A stretch of DNA of 64,000 nucleotides from Anaerolineae bacterium (GCA_023954475.1 JAMLHW010000002.1:62001-126000), one strand, 5' to 3'; numbered from the stretch's first letter, positions 8,044 to 17,178 are shown. The notes: a model not told the origin generated them from the letters alone. A program made the numbers and translations.

Positions 8044-9270
8044 ATGACCATTACATTGTTGCAGGGAAAACGGATTGTTCTCGGAGTCACCGGTTCGATT
8101 GCGTGTTATAAATCGGCCGATTTGGCGTCCAAGCTCACACAGGCAGGCGCATTGGTCGATGTGATCCTGACCGAATCAGCTCAGCAATTCGTAACATCGT
8201 TGACATTTCGTTCGGTGACAGGTCGCCCTGTGTACACGGATATGTGGAGCCATGAGCAGCACGTACAGCATATTGGATTGGGTGAATCGGCCGATTTGCT
8301 CATCATTTCCCCTGCAACTGCCCATACGATTGCCAAGCTGGCCCATGGACTGGCCGATAATCTGCTGACAGTTACCGCACTGGCCGCACGCTGCCCTGTT
8401 CTGGTTGCACCGGCAATGGACGGCGGCATGTTCCAACATCCTGCTGTGCAAGCCAACCTCATGCTGCTGGAACAACGAGGTGTAACCTTAGCTGGGCCGG
8501 CAGAAGGTCGCATGGCGTCGGGTCTGGTAGGGCCAGGCCGCCTGCTGGAGACGCCCGAGTTGATCGGCATGATTCGGCTGGCATTGGGACGTGACGGATT
8601 GCTTTCAGGCAAGCGTGTACTAGTGACAACCGGGCCGACTCAAGAGCCTTTTGATCCAGTGCGCTACATTACGAATCGTTCGTCTGGCAAACAAGGGGTT
8701 GCATTGGCGCAGGCGGCGCTCGATCTTGGGGCGCACGTGACGGTAATCGCCGGCCCAATTGCTGAACCCATTCCAGTCGGCGCCGCGCATGTGCCTGTAC
8801 AAACGGCGATGGAAATGCATGATGCGGTGCTGGGGCGTCTCGCCGCTGCGGATGTATTGGTCAAGGTAGCGGCTGTCGCCGATTTCCGGCCGGCGATCTA
8901 TTCAGAACAAAAAATCAAAAAGACGAAATTATCGGCCGAAGCGCCGTCCATTCAGCTTGCGCGCAACCTCGATATTCTGGCAGCAGTACACACGTGGCGC
9001 GCGGCAACCGGCAAAGCATTGACCGTGCTCGGCTTTGCGGCTGAGACTGAAGATGTCATCAATCACGGGCGTGACAAAATGAGCCGCAAAGGGATGGATT
9101 TTATTGCCATTAACGATGTCAGCGCCGCCAATGCCGGATTCCAATCGGCCGATAACCAGGTTATTCTGCTTGGTCCCGACGGATTGCAGGTCACCATTCC
9201 ATTGCAAAGCAAAGCCAAGGTAGCCGAACAAATCATGGCACATCTTGCTGCATACCTCAATTCATCGTGA
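8044..9270 (+). CDS. coaBC: Bifunctional phosphopantothenoylcysteine decarboxylase / phosphopantothenate-cysteine ligase
   Basis: A 408-residue CoaBC, which ligates cysteine to 4'-phosphopantothenate and decarboxylates the product on the way to coenzyme A. The N-terminal flavin domain shows GVTGSIACYK at 14-23 and PAMDGGMF where E. coli has PxMNxxMW; the E. coli Cys158 position reads ASGLVGPGR (Ser). Both changes occur in other lineages, as far as I recall. The CoaB half starts near residue 190 with TTGPTQEPFDPVRYITN and SSGKQG, and holds the KIKKTK loop. The frame runs back to 7987, but the ATG at 8044 starts the protein exactly at the family N terminus. Six copies of the iterated palindrome or its close pairs fall in this 1.2 kb region. 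Confidence 0.95.
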   Translation: MTITLLQGKRIVLGVTGSIACYKSADLASKLTQAGALVDVILTESAQQFVTSLTFRSVTGRPVYTDMWSHEQHVQHIGLGESADLLIISPATAHTIAKLAHGLADNLLTVTALAARCPVLVAPAMDGGMFQHPAVQANLMLLEQRGVTLAGPAEGRMASGLVGPGRLLETPELIGMIRLALGRDGLLSGKRVLVTTGPTQEPFDPVRYITNRSSGKQGVALAQAALDLGAHVTVIAGPIAEPIPVGAAHVPVQTAMEMHDAVLGRLAAADVLVKVAAVADFRPAIYSEQKIKKTKLSAEAPSIQLARNLDILAAVHTWRAATGKALTVLGFAAETEDVINHGRDKMSRKGMDFIAINDVSAANAGFQSADNQVILLGPDGLQVTIPLQSKAKVAEQIMAHLAAYLNSS

Positions 9271-9307
9271 GGCAAGCGTTGATTTTAGCTAACATGGAGA
9301 CGTAATC

Positions 9308-9667
9308 ATGGCAAATTCTACCAGAATACCTTCTGTTTCAGTCAAGGAAGTTGCTCGCCGGCGTGCGGCAGGCGACGAATTCATTTTGCTCGACGTGCGC
9401 GAGCCGTCAGAACTGGAACGGGCTAATTTGGGTGACGGTGTTGAGCTGGCCCCAACGCGCCAGCTTTCCTGGCAGGGATTGGATGCGCTACCGGACAGTG
9501 TGCGTGCCGATAAAGATGCAGAAATCATTGTGATGTGTCGTACCGGTGGCCGCAGTGCGCAGGTGACGATGTGGCTGCGCAGCCAGGGCTGGACCAATGT
9601 GTGGAATATGGATGGCGGCATTTATGCCTGGTCACGCGAGATTGATCCATCGATTCCGCTGTATTGA
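9308..9667 (+). CDS. Rhodanese-like sulfurtransferase domain protein
   Basis: A single rhodanese domain of 119 residues. The active-site loop is CRTGGRS with catalytic Cys77, and the CH2-like LLDVREPSE motif is at about 29-37. Such small rhodaneses carry persulfide sulfur or act in sulfide and cyanide handling; the partner is unknown. GGAG at 9296-9299 upstream of the ATG is a good ribosome site. It follows coaBC by 37 bases and may share its message. Both pathways handle thiols, but that link is only suggestive. Confidence 0.9.
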   Translation: MANSTRIPSVSVKEVARRRAAGDEFILLDVREPSELERANLGDGVELAPTRQLSWQGLDALPDSVRADKDAEIIVMCRTGGRSAQVTMWLRSQGWTNVWNMDGGIYAWSREIDPSIPLY

Positions 9668-9724
9668 TGACCTCGGAAATCGCGTTTTTACCAGGAACTC
9701 GGTCTTTCCACTCTAATTCCGTTG

Positions 9725-10300
9725 CTATGCGTGGCCGAAGATATGGGGTTTGAGCAGGGCGACGAACGGCAGATTGCGGTATTTTTCCCGGTAATCTAGA
9801 CCGTAGCCCACGACAAAGCGATCCGGCAGGTCAAAGCCCTGATAGGTAACGTCGATATCGATCAGGCGGTGTACAGATTTGTCAAACAGTGTGCAGACCT
9901 GCAAAGTGGCTGGTTCACGGGTGCGCAATGCACGCAGTAAGTAGTTGAGTGTCAAGCCTGTGTCGATAACGTCTTCGACGAAGATAACGTGGCGGCCTTC
10001 AATTGCCACAGACAGGTCTTTTTCGATGCGCACGATGCCGCGCTCGCGTGTTTCGCTGCTGTAGCTGGTTATGGACATAAAATCGATTTCGAGCGGAATG
10101 GTGATGGCTCGCATCAAATCGGCCAGGAACGGCATGACGCCTTTGAGAACCCCGACGAGAACAGGATTGAGACCGGCGTAATCGGCCGAAATAGCTGTTC
10201 CCATTTCGTTGACGCGCTGTTGAATCTGTTCGGCCGAAAACAGCGTCTGGCCCAGATCGGGCGACATCTCGGGAAAGCGGCTGCGATCATCACTTGTCAT
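9725..10300 (-). CDS. hpt: Hypoxanthine phosphoribosyltransferase
   Basis: A 191-residue purine-salvage enzyme that makes IMP or GMP from hypoxanthine or guanine and PRPP. The PRPP-binding loop is VEDVIDTGLTL near residues 104-114, the LVGVLKGVMPF segment is near 48-58, and the flexible catalytic loop has SYSSETRERG. A C-terminal VGYGLDYREKYRNLP matches the base-binding hood. Its ATG overlaps the stop of the upstream nuclease-like gene by four bases (ATGA), so the two are coupled. Confidence 0.93.
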   Translation of the reverse strand: MTSDDRSRFPEMSPDLGQTLFSAEQIQQRVNEMGTAISADYAGLNPVLVGVLKGVMPFLADLMRAITIPLEIDFMSITSYSSETRERGIVRIEKDLSVAIEGRHVIFVEDVIDTGLTLNYLLRALRTREPATLQVCTLFDKSVHRLIDIDVTYQGFDLPDRFVVGYGLDYREKYRNLPFVALLKPHIFGHA

Positions 10301-10686
10301 GTTTCATCCGCATCCGGTTGCGCCTCGGTGCCTTGTATGCGTGCCGCCTCGTCATCGATGCCGTATTTGGTCATCAAGCGACGAATGTCACCGCGTTTGA
10401 ATAGCTTGACATTGATGTCGGGATACAGTTCCTGCATACGGCGAATTTTCCTGTTTTTGAAGCCGGCCAATTTAGGTCGCAGTGTGGTCAGTTCGATGTA
10501 GAGGTCTTGCCCAGGCAGATAAAAGTCAGGCGAAAACGCCTGCGTTACGTTACCGTCAGCATCCCATTCCAGGTCAAACGTGCGTGGCTCATATTGCCAT
10601 TCAATGCCGTAGTAGTCGAGCAGATTGGCAAATTCTGCTTCGGCCGAATTGGCGAAGTTAGGTTGGTTTTGCTCCGGCTTATTCAC
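10297..10686 (-). CDS. Putative PD-(D/E)xK nuclease-like protein
   Basis: About 129 residues. A Glu in SAEAEFANLLDYYGI, then SPDFYLP, then YIELTT followed by Lys-rich helix give the order of a PD-(D/E)xK fold of the type seen in short endonuclease-like proteins; the usual ExK reads ELT here, so activity is uncertain. The frame continues to an ATG at 10737, but those codons lie inside a near-perfect terminator stem (10708-10740), so I prefer the GTG at 10686. It overlaps hpt by four bases. I do not recognise a named family; function is unknown and the hpt link may only be co-transcription. Confidence 0.55.
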   Translation of the reverse strand: MNKPEQNQPNFANSAEAEFANLLDYYGIEWQYEPRTFDLEWDADGNVTQAFSPDFYLPGQDLYIELTTLRPKLAGFKNRKIRRMQELYPDINVKLFKRGDIRRLMTKYGIDDEAARIQGTEAQPDADET

Positions 10687-10700
10687 AAGAAACTCTGGAT

Positions 10701-10745
10701 CAAAAAAGGGATGACGACACGTTGCTTTGGTCGCCATCCCTTTTC
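10701..10745 (-). terminator. Bidirectional-looking terminator after the EF-G-like gene
   Basis: GGGATGACGAC (10708-10718) pairs with GTCGCCATCCC (10730-10740) over 11 bp. On the minus strand it is followed by TTTTTTG; on the plus strand by TTTTCT. It lies 36 bases past the TAG of the EF-G-like gene and would stop that transcript before the nuclease-like/hpt pair. Confidence 0.85.
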
Positions 10746-10780
10746 TCTGACATTTTCGTCATGGGCAAAACAAGGCGAAA

Positions 10781-12841
10781 CTACTCTTCCTCTGCTTTGC
10801 GTGCTTCGTCAATCACTTGTTGCATTAAGTGAGTCGGTACACGTCCATAGTGAGAGAATTCCATGCTGTAAACGCCGCGCCCACCGGTCATGGAACGCAA
10901 ATCCATCAAATACCGCTGCATTTCCGCCAGCGGGGCTTCCGCTTTGACCGTTGCTTTGGAGCCTTTTTGATCCATTCCATGAACACGAGCACGCCGGGAA
11001 TTGAAGTCTCCCATGACATCACCCATATTGTCGGCCGGAACGGTGACTTCGACATTGTAAATCGGTTCCAGCAATACCGGCCCGGCAGCCAGCATCGCTT
11101 TTTTGAAACCTTCGCGTCCGGCCGTTTGGAAAGCGATTTCCTTGGAGTCTACTGGATGCTCCTTACCGTCGTAGACGATGGCGCGCACACCTTTAACCGG
11201 ATAACCGGCAATCGCGCCTTGCTCAAGTGCCTGGCGACACCCTTTTTCCGTCGCTGAAACAAACGGCCCGGAAATGGCACCGCCAAAGATTTCTGATGCA
11301 AACTCAAAGTCGGCATCATCGCCAAGCGACTCAACACGCAGGAAAACACGAGCGTATTGTCCGGCACCACCTGTTTGTTTTTTGTGCGTATACTCTGCCT
11401 CGGCGGTTTTCGTAATTGTTTCCCGATAGGGCACTTTCGGAATGGTTGTGCTGACGCTAACGCCGAATTTGGAATGGAGCTTTTTGACCGCCATGTCGAG
11501 ATGCGTATCGCCCATTCCAGAGAGAATTGTCTCGCGCGTCGCTGTTTCGTATGAAGATTGCAGGGTCGGGTCCTCTGCGAGCAGTCGATGCAGTGCGCCG
11601 CTTAATTTGGCAACGTCTGATTGTGCAACGGGATGAATAGCAATGGCAAAAATGGGATTGGGACGCGCGATTGGCGCAACCTGAAGCATGTCCGATCGGG
11701 TGCTGAGCGTGTGATTGGTTTGTGTATCGCCGAGTTTGACGACTGCACCGAGGTCACCGGCATGCAAACAATTGACCGAGATCATCTCTTTGCCGCGTAC
11801 GACGCTGAGCTGCCCTAAACGTGCTTCGCTGTCGCTGTTGCTGTCCCAGACACGCGAATCCGAATCGAGTTTGCCGCCGAAGACACGGATGAAGCTGGTT
11901 TTACCGTATTGATCTTCACGGGTCTTGAAAACAAAGGCTGCCAGCGGCGATTTGTCGCTTACGGGATAAGTGTTTTCGGTTCCATCCTTACCTGTGGCTG
12001 TGAAAGTACCTTCGCCCGGGTTCGGGGTTAACTGGGCCAGCGCATCCATAGCAGCGGCAACGCCGATGCCGGTTTGACCGGAGCAGTAAAGTAGGGGAAC
12101 GCCTGACTGCGAAGCCATCAACCCTTGCAAACCGCGAATAATTTCGTCGTTTTCGAGGTCGAATTCTTCGAAGAATTTTTCCATCAGTGCGTCGTCGCCT
12201 TCGGCGGCGGCTTCGACAAGCGCCATGCGGGCTTCTTCGGCAGCTTCTTGCATCGCATCGGGAATATCGGCCGATACCCCTTTTTCACCCAGCCGTGCTT
12301 GCATCGACAGCAAATCGACGACACCTTCGAAGCTGGGGCCTTCGCCAATGGGCAATTGCAGCGGCACGACACGAATATCCAGATTGGCATCAATGCTTTC
12401 CATGACGCGGCGGACGCGGACATTGTCGCGATCCATTTTATTGACAAGCAGTATAGTCGGCATGTGGCGTTGTTGCGCTGCCTGGAACGTAATCTCGGTG
12501 CCGACTTCGACACCACCCACTGCCTCGATAAATACAACGGCTGAGTCGGCAACGTGCAGTGCTGCATTGACCTCGCCGATGAAGTCGATATAGCCGGGTG
12601 TATCCAGCAAATTGAGTTTGAGATTGTTGAACTCGATGGGCGCGAGCGCGGTTGAAATAGAACTGTTGCGCTCTATTTCCTCGGGTTCGAAGTCCATGAC
12701 AGCATTGCCACTTTGCACGCTACCCATGCGCGTGATGATACCTGTGTCAAATAATAAGCGTTCGACGAATGTTGTCTTGCCTGCGCCGTTGTGGGATACG
12801 AGGGCGATATTGCGAATTGCGTCCGTTTTGTACTCTTTCAT
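10781..12841 (-). CDS. Elongation factor G-like GTPase (FusA paralogue)
   Basis: A 686-residue translational GTPase with EF-G domain order. G1 is SHNGAGKTT at about 16-24, G3 is DTPGYID near 79, G4 is NKMD near 133. The switch region that in true EF-G reads ERGITI reads EEIERNSSI, and the protein starts MKEYKTDAIRNIALV, both marks of the EF-G-like paralogue group (often annotated fusA2 or EF-G-like) rather than the main translocase. Domains III-V are complete to FSHYGRVP near the C terminus. The main fusA should be elsewhere. Role in this lineage is unknown; related paralogues act in ribosome recycling or stress. Only one copy of the iterated palindrome occurs in 2 kb. The message starts at a good promoter (12982-13010). 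Confidence 0.9.
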   Translation of the reverse strand: MKEYKTDAIRNIALVSHNGAGKTTFVERLLFDTGIITRMGSVQSGNAVMDFEPEEIERNSSISTALAPIEFNNLKLNLLDTPGYIDFIGEVNAALHVADSAVVFIEAVGGVEVGTEITFQAAQQRHMPTILLVNKMDRDNVRVRRVMESIDANLDIRVVPLQLPIGEGPSFEGVVDLLSMQARLGEKGVSADIPDAMQEAAEEARMALVEAAAEGDDALMEKFFEEFDLENDEIIRGLQGLMASQSGVPLLYCSGQTGIGVAAAMDALAQLTPNPGEGTFTATGKDGTENTYPVSDKSPLAAFVFKTREDQYGKTSFIRVFGGKLDSDSRVWDSNSDSEARLGQLSVVRGKEMISVNCLHAGDLGAVVKLGDTQTNHTLSTRSDMLQVAPIARPNPIFAIAIHPVAQSDVAKLSGALHRLLAEDPTLQSSYETATRETILSGMGDTHLDMAVKKLHSKFGVSVSTTIPKVPYRETITKTAEAEYTHKKQTGGAGQYARVFLRVESLGDDADFEFASEIFGGAISGPFVSATEKGCRQALEQGAIAGYPVKGVRAIVYDGKEHPVDSKEIAFQTAGREGFKKAMLAAGPVLLEPIYNVEVTVPADNMGDVMGDFNSRRARVHGMDQKGSKATVKAEAPLAEMQRYLMDLRSMTGGRGVYSMEFSHYGRVPTHLMQQVIDEARKAEEE

Positions 12842-13271
12842 ACCAGTTTGGGAACCTCTTGACGTTGGGATGTTTGTGAATTCGGTTGTTCGAGGAATAC
12901 AAATGGTTCCACGAATTCCGTTGATTTTGTCGAAGCGTGTTGTGACTGTAACTGTGTCATTTGCATCTCTGAATCCGCTCGATTTTAGACGAAAGGAGGG
13001 GGGTTGTCAAAAGTGCCTGGCGGTGGCTAAAGGCTTGTGGACGGTATCGGCCGATCGGGATTATATGCAGTATCTCGGCCGAATTTTCGATTGTCACAGT
13101 ATGCGACCATTAAATATCCCGACAAATTAGTCTGTGGTAGCTGCGATGCTCGCTATCGGTGCAACCAATGCTGCATCATCGCGTATAGGTTGACAGACCA
13201 CTTTCACTCCAGAGCAGACAGCATCCCCGCTGTTGTCGGTGCTTACTGGATAGTCATTCAGGAGAGTGCGT
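12842..13271. other. 430-bp divergent gap between EF-G-like and LiaF-like genes
   Basis: This holds the minus-strand promoter of the EF-G-like gene (12982-13010) with its leader of about 130 bases, two iterated palindromes only 28 bases apart (13047 and 13075), and the AGGAGAG ribosome site at 13260-13266 for the plus-strand gene. A TTGACA at 13190-13195 has no acceptable -10 partner. I see no convincing reading frame in it. Confidence 0.6.
12982..13010 (-). promoter_or_regulatory. Promoter of the EF-G-like gene
   Basis: Minus strand TTGACA (13005-13010), 17-bp spacer, TAAAAT (12982-12987). Near-consensus housekeeping promoter; transcription would start near 12975, leaving about 130 bases of leader. 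Confidence 0.75.
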
Positions 13272-14381
13272 ATGAACGATAAAAATGATGCAGACGTGAC
13301 CTTTGACGAAAATAAAGCGGATTATCAGGCGCAGCAGCAAAAGAAAAACCGCCATAATCCGTCGCTGTTTGGGCCAATTGTGTTGATTACAGTTGGTATC
13401 GTTTTCTTGTTATCCAACCTGGGACAACTGCCGACGACGTTGAATTGGGGCGCTGCGTTGCGGCTGTGGCCTTTGCTGCTCGTGTTTCTCGGATTAAATC
13501 TGATTGTGCGTCAAGCACCGCGCCCGTTTGGTTCTTTATTGAGTGCCCTGGTGGCAATTGCTGCTATTTTGACTTTCGCCTATGTTGTGTTGTTTGCCGA
13601 TCAGATATCGGTGTTGCAAGGTGATACAGCACCAAGTCAGGCCGCGGTATGGCAACGCAATGTGCCCATTAGTTATCCGCTGGATGGTATTGAATCGGCC
13701 GATGTGCGTATCGACCTCAATGAAATACCGGCTCACATCGCCGGGTTGGAAAGCGACGCCAATCTGATTGAAGGGACAGTGACCTATGTCGGAGATTTGA
13801 TCTTTGATGTGAATCGAAACGGTAATTCGGCCGATGTTGTTCTCGATACAAGCACAACTGACTGGTGGTTTTTTGATCCGGGAAATTGGAATCGTTCTGC
13901 TGAGGATGACAGTTGGGATGTTCTACTCAACCCGAATGTCATTTATGACCTGTATTTGGATACAGCATCAGGTAGTTACGATATCGATTTGGGATCATTT
14001 ACGGTGACCGATCTTGAATTGGATAGCGGTTCCGGGGTCGGCTCGCTCGTGATGCCCAGTGGTTCGTATTCCGCACAAATCGACTCCGGATCCGGCGCCC
14101 TGTATGCCGTACTGCCGCGCAGTGGTCAACAGCAACTTGACATTGACAGCGGTTCAGGCAATTTGCGTTTCCTGTTGCCGGATAACATGGAAGCGCGTAT
14201 GGAACTCGATCTTGGCTCTGGAGCTTTTTCGGCCGGCGATCGTTTGCGCCAAATTGGTGGCGACGACAACGAATCTATTTGGGAAACGAGTGGTTATGCC
14301 GACGCAACTGACAAAATATTGATTCTGATTGATGGTGGTTCCGGGTCAATAGCAGTTGAAACGGCGGAGCAAGGGCGTTAA
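13272..14381 (+). CDS. LiaF-like membrane protein with DUF5668 helices and Gly/Ser-rich beta repeats
   Basis: A 369-residue protein. After a charged N terminus, three or four membrane helices lie between about 35 and 115 (FGPIVLITVGIVFLL, then LRLWPLLLVFLGLNLI, then LVAIAAILTFAYVVLF), matching the LiaF/YvqF N-terminal (DUF5668-type) region. The C-terminal 200 residues form a beta-rich adhesin/toast-rack-like domain with repeated DSGSG and DLGSG turns. LiaF proteins restrain cell-envelope-stress two-component systems; no LiaRS genes are adjacent. AGGAGAG ends six bases before the ATG at 13272, which I prefer over a GTG two codons upstream. The stop overlaps the convergent Nudix gene by four bases. 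Confidence 0.75.
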   Translation: MNDKNDADVTFDENKADYQAQQQKKNRHNPSLFGPIVLITVGIVFLLSNLGQLPTTLNWGAALRLWPLLLVFLGLNLIVRQAPRPFGSLLSALVAIAAILTFAYVVLFADQISVLQGDTAPSQAAVWQRNVPISYPLDGIESADVRIDLNEIPAHIAGLESDANLIEGTVTYVGDLIFDVNRNGNSADVVLDTSTTDWWFFDPGNWNRSAEDDSWDVLLNPNVIYDLYLDTASGSYDIDLGSFTVTDLELDSGSGVGSLVMPSGSYSAQIDSGSGALYAVLPRSGQQQLDIDSGSGNLRFLLPDNMEARMELDLGSGAFSAGDRLRQIGGDDNESIWETSGYADATDKILILIDGGSGSIAVETAEQGR

Positions 14382-15295
14382 CCGGCTTTATGACGCTGCG
14401 TGTGAAATATAGTCGTTTCCCGTGGCGCAGCCGCATCGGCGACGCGCGCGACATGGAACGGTAAGCAGGTTTCCGGCTCATCTCCGGGCGAAAATGTAGC
14501 GAATTCGGCCGATTCCGGTCCGGTTGTCAATGTTCCGCTGATTGTTTCGGCCGAAAACACAAACACCATTTCCTCTTTCTCGGGTTTGACATAAACGCCC
14601 GTCAAATCAGTTAAGCGCACTTCGAGACCGGTTTCTTCACGTGTTTCACGAAGCGCCGTCTGCCATGGAGGCTCCAGAGGTTGACTGCCACCGTGAGGCA
14701 AATTCCAGCGGCCATCATCCCGACGTTTTATCCACAAAACCTTGCCCTCCGCATCCCGGATAATAGTCGACGCAGCCAGATGCCAGCTTGGCGGAGCCAC
14801 ATAGCGCTTGCCGGTAAACCGGCGCATTAGATTGCGCAGCGGATATACCAGGCCGAATAAAAGCGCTTTGCCGATATGATCACTGAATCCCATCCGGTAG
14901 GTTTCCCAGACAGGCGGGCCGCCTGAATGCGTCACCGCTTGCATGACAGCCCTGCGGTGTAGACGAATCATCGCGACGTCAATTGGGTTAACCGGTACAA
15001 AACCGACCTGACGCGACTCGGATGACAGCGCTGCTTCACCGCCGCGCAGAAGGCACCGGAAAACGAACGTCAAATAGCCCCAGGGTTTGAGTGGGACGAA
15101 GCGCAAGCCGACCAACCTGACGGGTAGTACCTTGTAGCCGGTTTCTTCTTCGACTTCACGCGCAACGGCATCGGTTGGCAATTCGCCTTTGTCAAGTGAG
15201 CCTCCCGGCGGTGCCCATGTACGAATGTCATCGCGTTGAATCATCAGCACAGATCCATCCTGACCGACTACGATCCCCATTGCAGCGATTCTCAT
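14378..15295 (-). CDS. Tandem Nudix hydrolase (two Nudix domains)
   Basis: A 305-residue protein with two complete Nudix boxes. The first is at about 31-54, beginning GGSLDKGELP and ending REVEEETGY. The second is near 196-222, beginning GGSQPLEPP and ending RETREETGL. Each has the G-x5-E-x7-RE-x2-EExG pattern that binds metal and cleaves nucleoside diphosphate-linked compounds. Between them lies a segment of about 75 residues with YRMGFSDHIGKALLFGLVYPLRNL. Two-domain Nudix proteins are uncommon; substrates are unknown. A good ribosome site (AGGAGAG) precedes the ATG. Confidence 0.88.
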   Translation of the reverse strand: MRIAAMGIVVGQDGSVLMIQRDDIRTWAPPGGSLDKGELPTDAVAREVEEETGYKVLPVRLVGLRFVPLKPWGYLTFVFRCLLRGGEAALSSESRQVGFVPVNPIDVAMIRLHRRAVMQAVTHSGGPPVWETYRMGFSDHIGKALLFGLVYPLRNLMRRFTGKRYVAPPSWHLAASTIIRDAEGKVLWIKRRDDGRWNLPHGGSQPLEPPWQTALRETREETGLEVRLTDLTGVYVKPEKEEMVFVFSAETISGTLTTGPESAEFATFSPGDEPETCLPFHVARVADAAAPRETTIFHTQRHKAG

Positions 15296-15413
15296 GATGT
15301 GCTCTCCTGATGATTTGTCCTTGTAGTTTTGATCAGCAGCGATATTTCTGTCTACAAGTGTACGCCAGAAGCGTAAGCAAAGTAAAAGAAGGATGTCTGC
15401 AAGGGTGGGGCTG

Positions 15414-15444
15414 TTGGCATGGCGTTAATTTGTAGTGGTATAAT
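15414..15444 (+). promoter_or_regulatory. Promoter of tRNA-Leu
   Basis: TATAAT at 15439-15444 with TTGGCA at 15414-15419 (19-bp spacer, a little long). The tRNA begins eleven bases after the -10 box. Confidence 0.65.
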
Positions 15445-15454
15445 CGGTCAAATT

Positions 15455-15537
15455 GGGGATGTGGCGGAATTAGGCAGACGCGCATGACTTAGAATCATGT
15501 ACCGCAAGGTGTGAGGGTTCGAGTCCCTCCGTCCCCA
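15455..15537 (+). tRNA. tRNA-Leu (UAG)
   Basis: An 83-base class II tRNA. Acceptor GGGGATG (15455-15461) pairs with CGTCCCC (15530-15536); discriminator A at 15537. Anticodon loop CTTAGAA with anticodon TAG at 15490-15492, reading CUA/CUG leucine codons. The variable arm ACC-GCAA-GGT is typical of tRNA-Leu. T arm GAGGG-TTCGAGT-CCCTC. The 3' CCA is not encoded and must be added. Confidence 0.96.
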
Positions 15538-15544
15538 TCCGTAG

Positions 15545-15568
15545 GCGTTGCTTAAGCAACGCTTTTTT
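15545..15568 (+). terminator. Rho-independent terminator of tRNA-Leu
   Basis: GCGTTGC-TTAA-GCAACGC followed by six T, starting eight bases after the tRNA. It isolates the tRNA from the trigger-factor gene. Confidence 0.9.
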
Positions 15569-15615
15569 CAACTGTAAACCAGGCCTCTCATGCAGAGGTA
15601 CGAAAGAGGATACCC

Positions 15616-17178
15616 GTGACTTTGACGATTCAAACTCAAGAAGATGATAAGCGGCAACTGAATGTTACCGTAGAGGTGCCGGAAGAGCGTGTAACAAAAG
15701 AAATGCGCAAGAAGGTACAGAAGCTGTCAAGACAGATTCGTATTCCGGGATTTCGACCCGGAAAAGCACCGTACCAATTGGTAGTCAATTATGTCGGTGG
15801 TGCAGAGTCTGTGCGCCATGATACTGTTCACGATATGGTGGAACCGATATTCCGTGAAATGATGAACGAGATCGATGTTGCGTATTACGCGTTGCCGTCG
15901 GTGACCGATGTCCAGATCGATCCGTTTGTCATGCAAGTGACAATTCCTCTTGAGCCGGTCGTTGTTCTAGGTGATTATCGTTCTGAACGGCGCAACATTG
16001 AACCGGTAGAGATTGCACCGGATGCGGTTGACGAAGCATTGGCGCAGATTCGCGAGCGTCATGCCATGGTTGAACCGGTTGACCGTTCGGCCGAAATAGG
16101 TGACATTGTCACAGTAGCCGGTACGGGCTATGTAGCTGACGACGAAGACGACGTCATTTTTAAGGAAGATCGTTTTGACGTGACACTCGAAGAAGGGGCC
16201 GTCTTTGCAGGCACACCCTTCGCTGACAATTTGTTGGGCAGCGAACCGGGAGACGATTTGTCATTCAGTTTCACGTTTGCCGATGACTACGAAGAAGAAG
16301 AGTTGCAAGGAAAGGAAGCGCATTTTTCCCTTACCGTTCTCGACATCAAGCAGCGCCGGCTGCCCGAACTGGACGATGATTTGGCTCGTGAAGAAGGAGC
16401 TGAAAGTCTGGAGGAGTTGCGTGCTTCCACCACTGAGCGGTTGCAATCGCAGGCAGAAGAACAAGCGAAAAATGACTTGATTGAGAGTTTGACAGTGTCA
16501 CTCATTGAAAACGTTGAAGAATTGGTCTATTCACCCATTATCATTGAACGTGAACTCGATGATATGGTTGACCAGCTTCGCCAACGCATCGAACAAATCG
16601 GCATTGAATTTGATCGCTATCTCGCGATGATGGGCCAAAGCGAAGCTGATATGCGCGAGGAGCGCGAAGAAGAGGCAGTAGATCGCGTCGAGCGTCGCCT
16701 GGTGATAACGAAGTTTGTTGAGACTGAGTATTTGCAGGTAACCGGAAGTGAGTTTGAAGCAGAATTTGACAATTTACTCGGCGAGTACGACGAAGATGAT
16801 GAGATGCGCACCTCCATGCAAAACTATCTCATAGAGTCAGGTGGTACGATGATCGTCAACAAACTCATCATGGACAAATTGTACGATCGTTATATGGTTA
16901 TCTTGAAGGGTGAAGCGCCTGATCTGGACGTGTTGAAAGCAGAGCGCGAAGCAGCCGAGGCCGAAGAAGTTGTAGCTGAAGCTGAAGAAGTAGCGGCTGA
17001 AGCTGTGGAATATTCGTTGGAAGCCACCGCTATTGACGATGCTGTCACTGCACAGGTTGCCAAAGAAGTTGCGGTTGAAGCTGTCGAGGTTGCCGAAGAA
17101 GTTGCTATCGAAGTGGCCGAGGTTGCCGCAGCAGCAGAAATGTCGACTGAAACTAACGAGGCTGAAGACGCTGCATAA
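15616..17178 (+). CDS. tig: Trigger factor
   Basis: A 520-residue ribosome-bound chaperone and peptidyl-prolyl isomerase. The ribosome-docking motif GFRPGKAP is at about 48-55. The FKBP-like domain starts near 155 (AEIGDIVTV), and the long C-terminal helical domain follows. The last 75 residues are an Ala/Glu/Val-rich tail (about 440-520, repeats of AEEVA type) not found in E. coli trigger factor. The start is GTG at 15616 with AGAGGA at 15605-15610. As in many genomes, clpP follows (119 bases later), tying folding to proteolysis. Only one iterated palindrome lies in the gene. Confidence 0.95.
   Translation: MTLTIQTQEDDKRQLNVTVEVPEERVTKEMRKKVQKLSRQIRIPGFRPGKAPYQLVVNYVGGAESVRHDTVHDMVEPIFREMMNEIDVAYYALPSVTDVQIDPFVMQVTIPLEPVVVLGDYRSERRNIEPVEIAPDAVDEALAQIRERHAMVEPVDRSAEIGDIVTVAGTGYVADDEDDVIFKEDRFDVTLEEGAVFAGTPFADNLLGSEPGDDLSFSFTFADDYEEEELQGKEAHFSLTVLDIKQRRLPELDDDLAREEGAESLEELRASTTERLQSQAEEQAKNDLIESLTVSLIENVEELVYSPIIIERELDDMVDQLRQRIEQIGIEFDRYLAMMGQSEADMREEREEEAVDRVERRLVITKFVETEYLQVTGSEFEAEFDNLLGEYDEDDEMRTSMQNYLIESGGTMIVNKLIMDKLYDRYMVILKGEAPDLDVLKAEREAAEAEEVVAEAEEVAAEAVEYSLEATAIDDAVTAQVAKEVAVEAVEVAEEVAIEVAEVAAAAEMSTETNEAEDAA

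Noticed and set aside
10687-10737. Upstream start of the nuclease-like gene at 10737
   Set aside because: These codons form the stem of a rho-independent terminator, so translation from there is unlikely.
12612-13130. Plus-strand frame of about 170 codons over the EF-G-like start and leader
   Set aside because: Half of it is antisense to a conserved GTPase domain and the rest covers a good promoter; no ribosome site and no family likeness.
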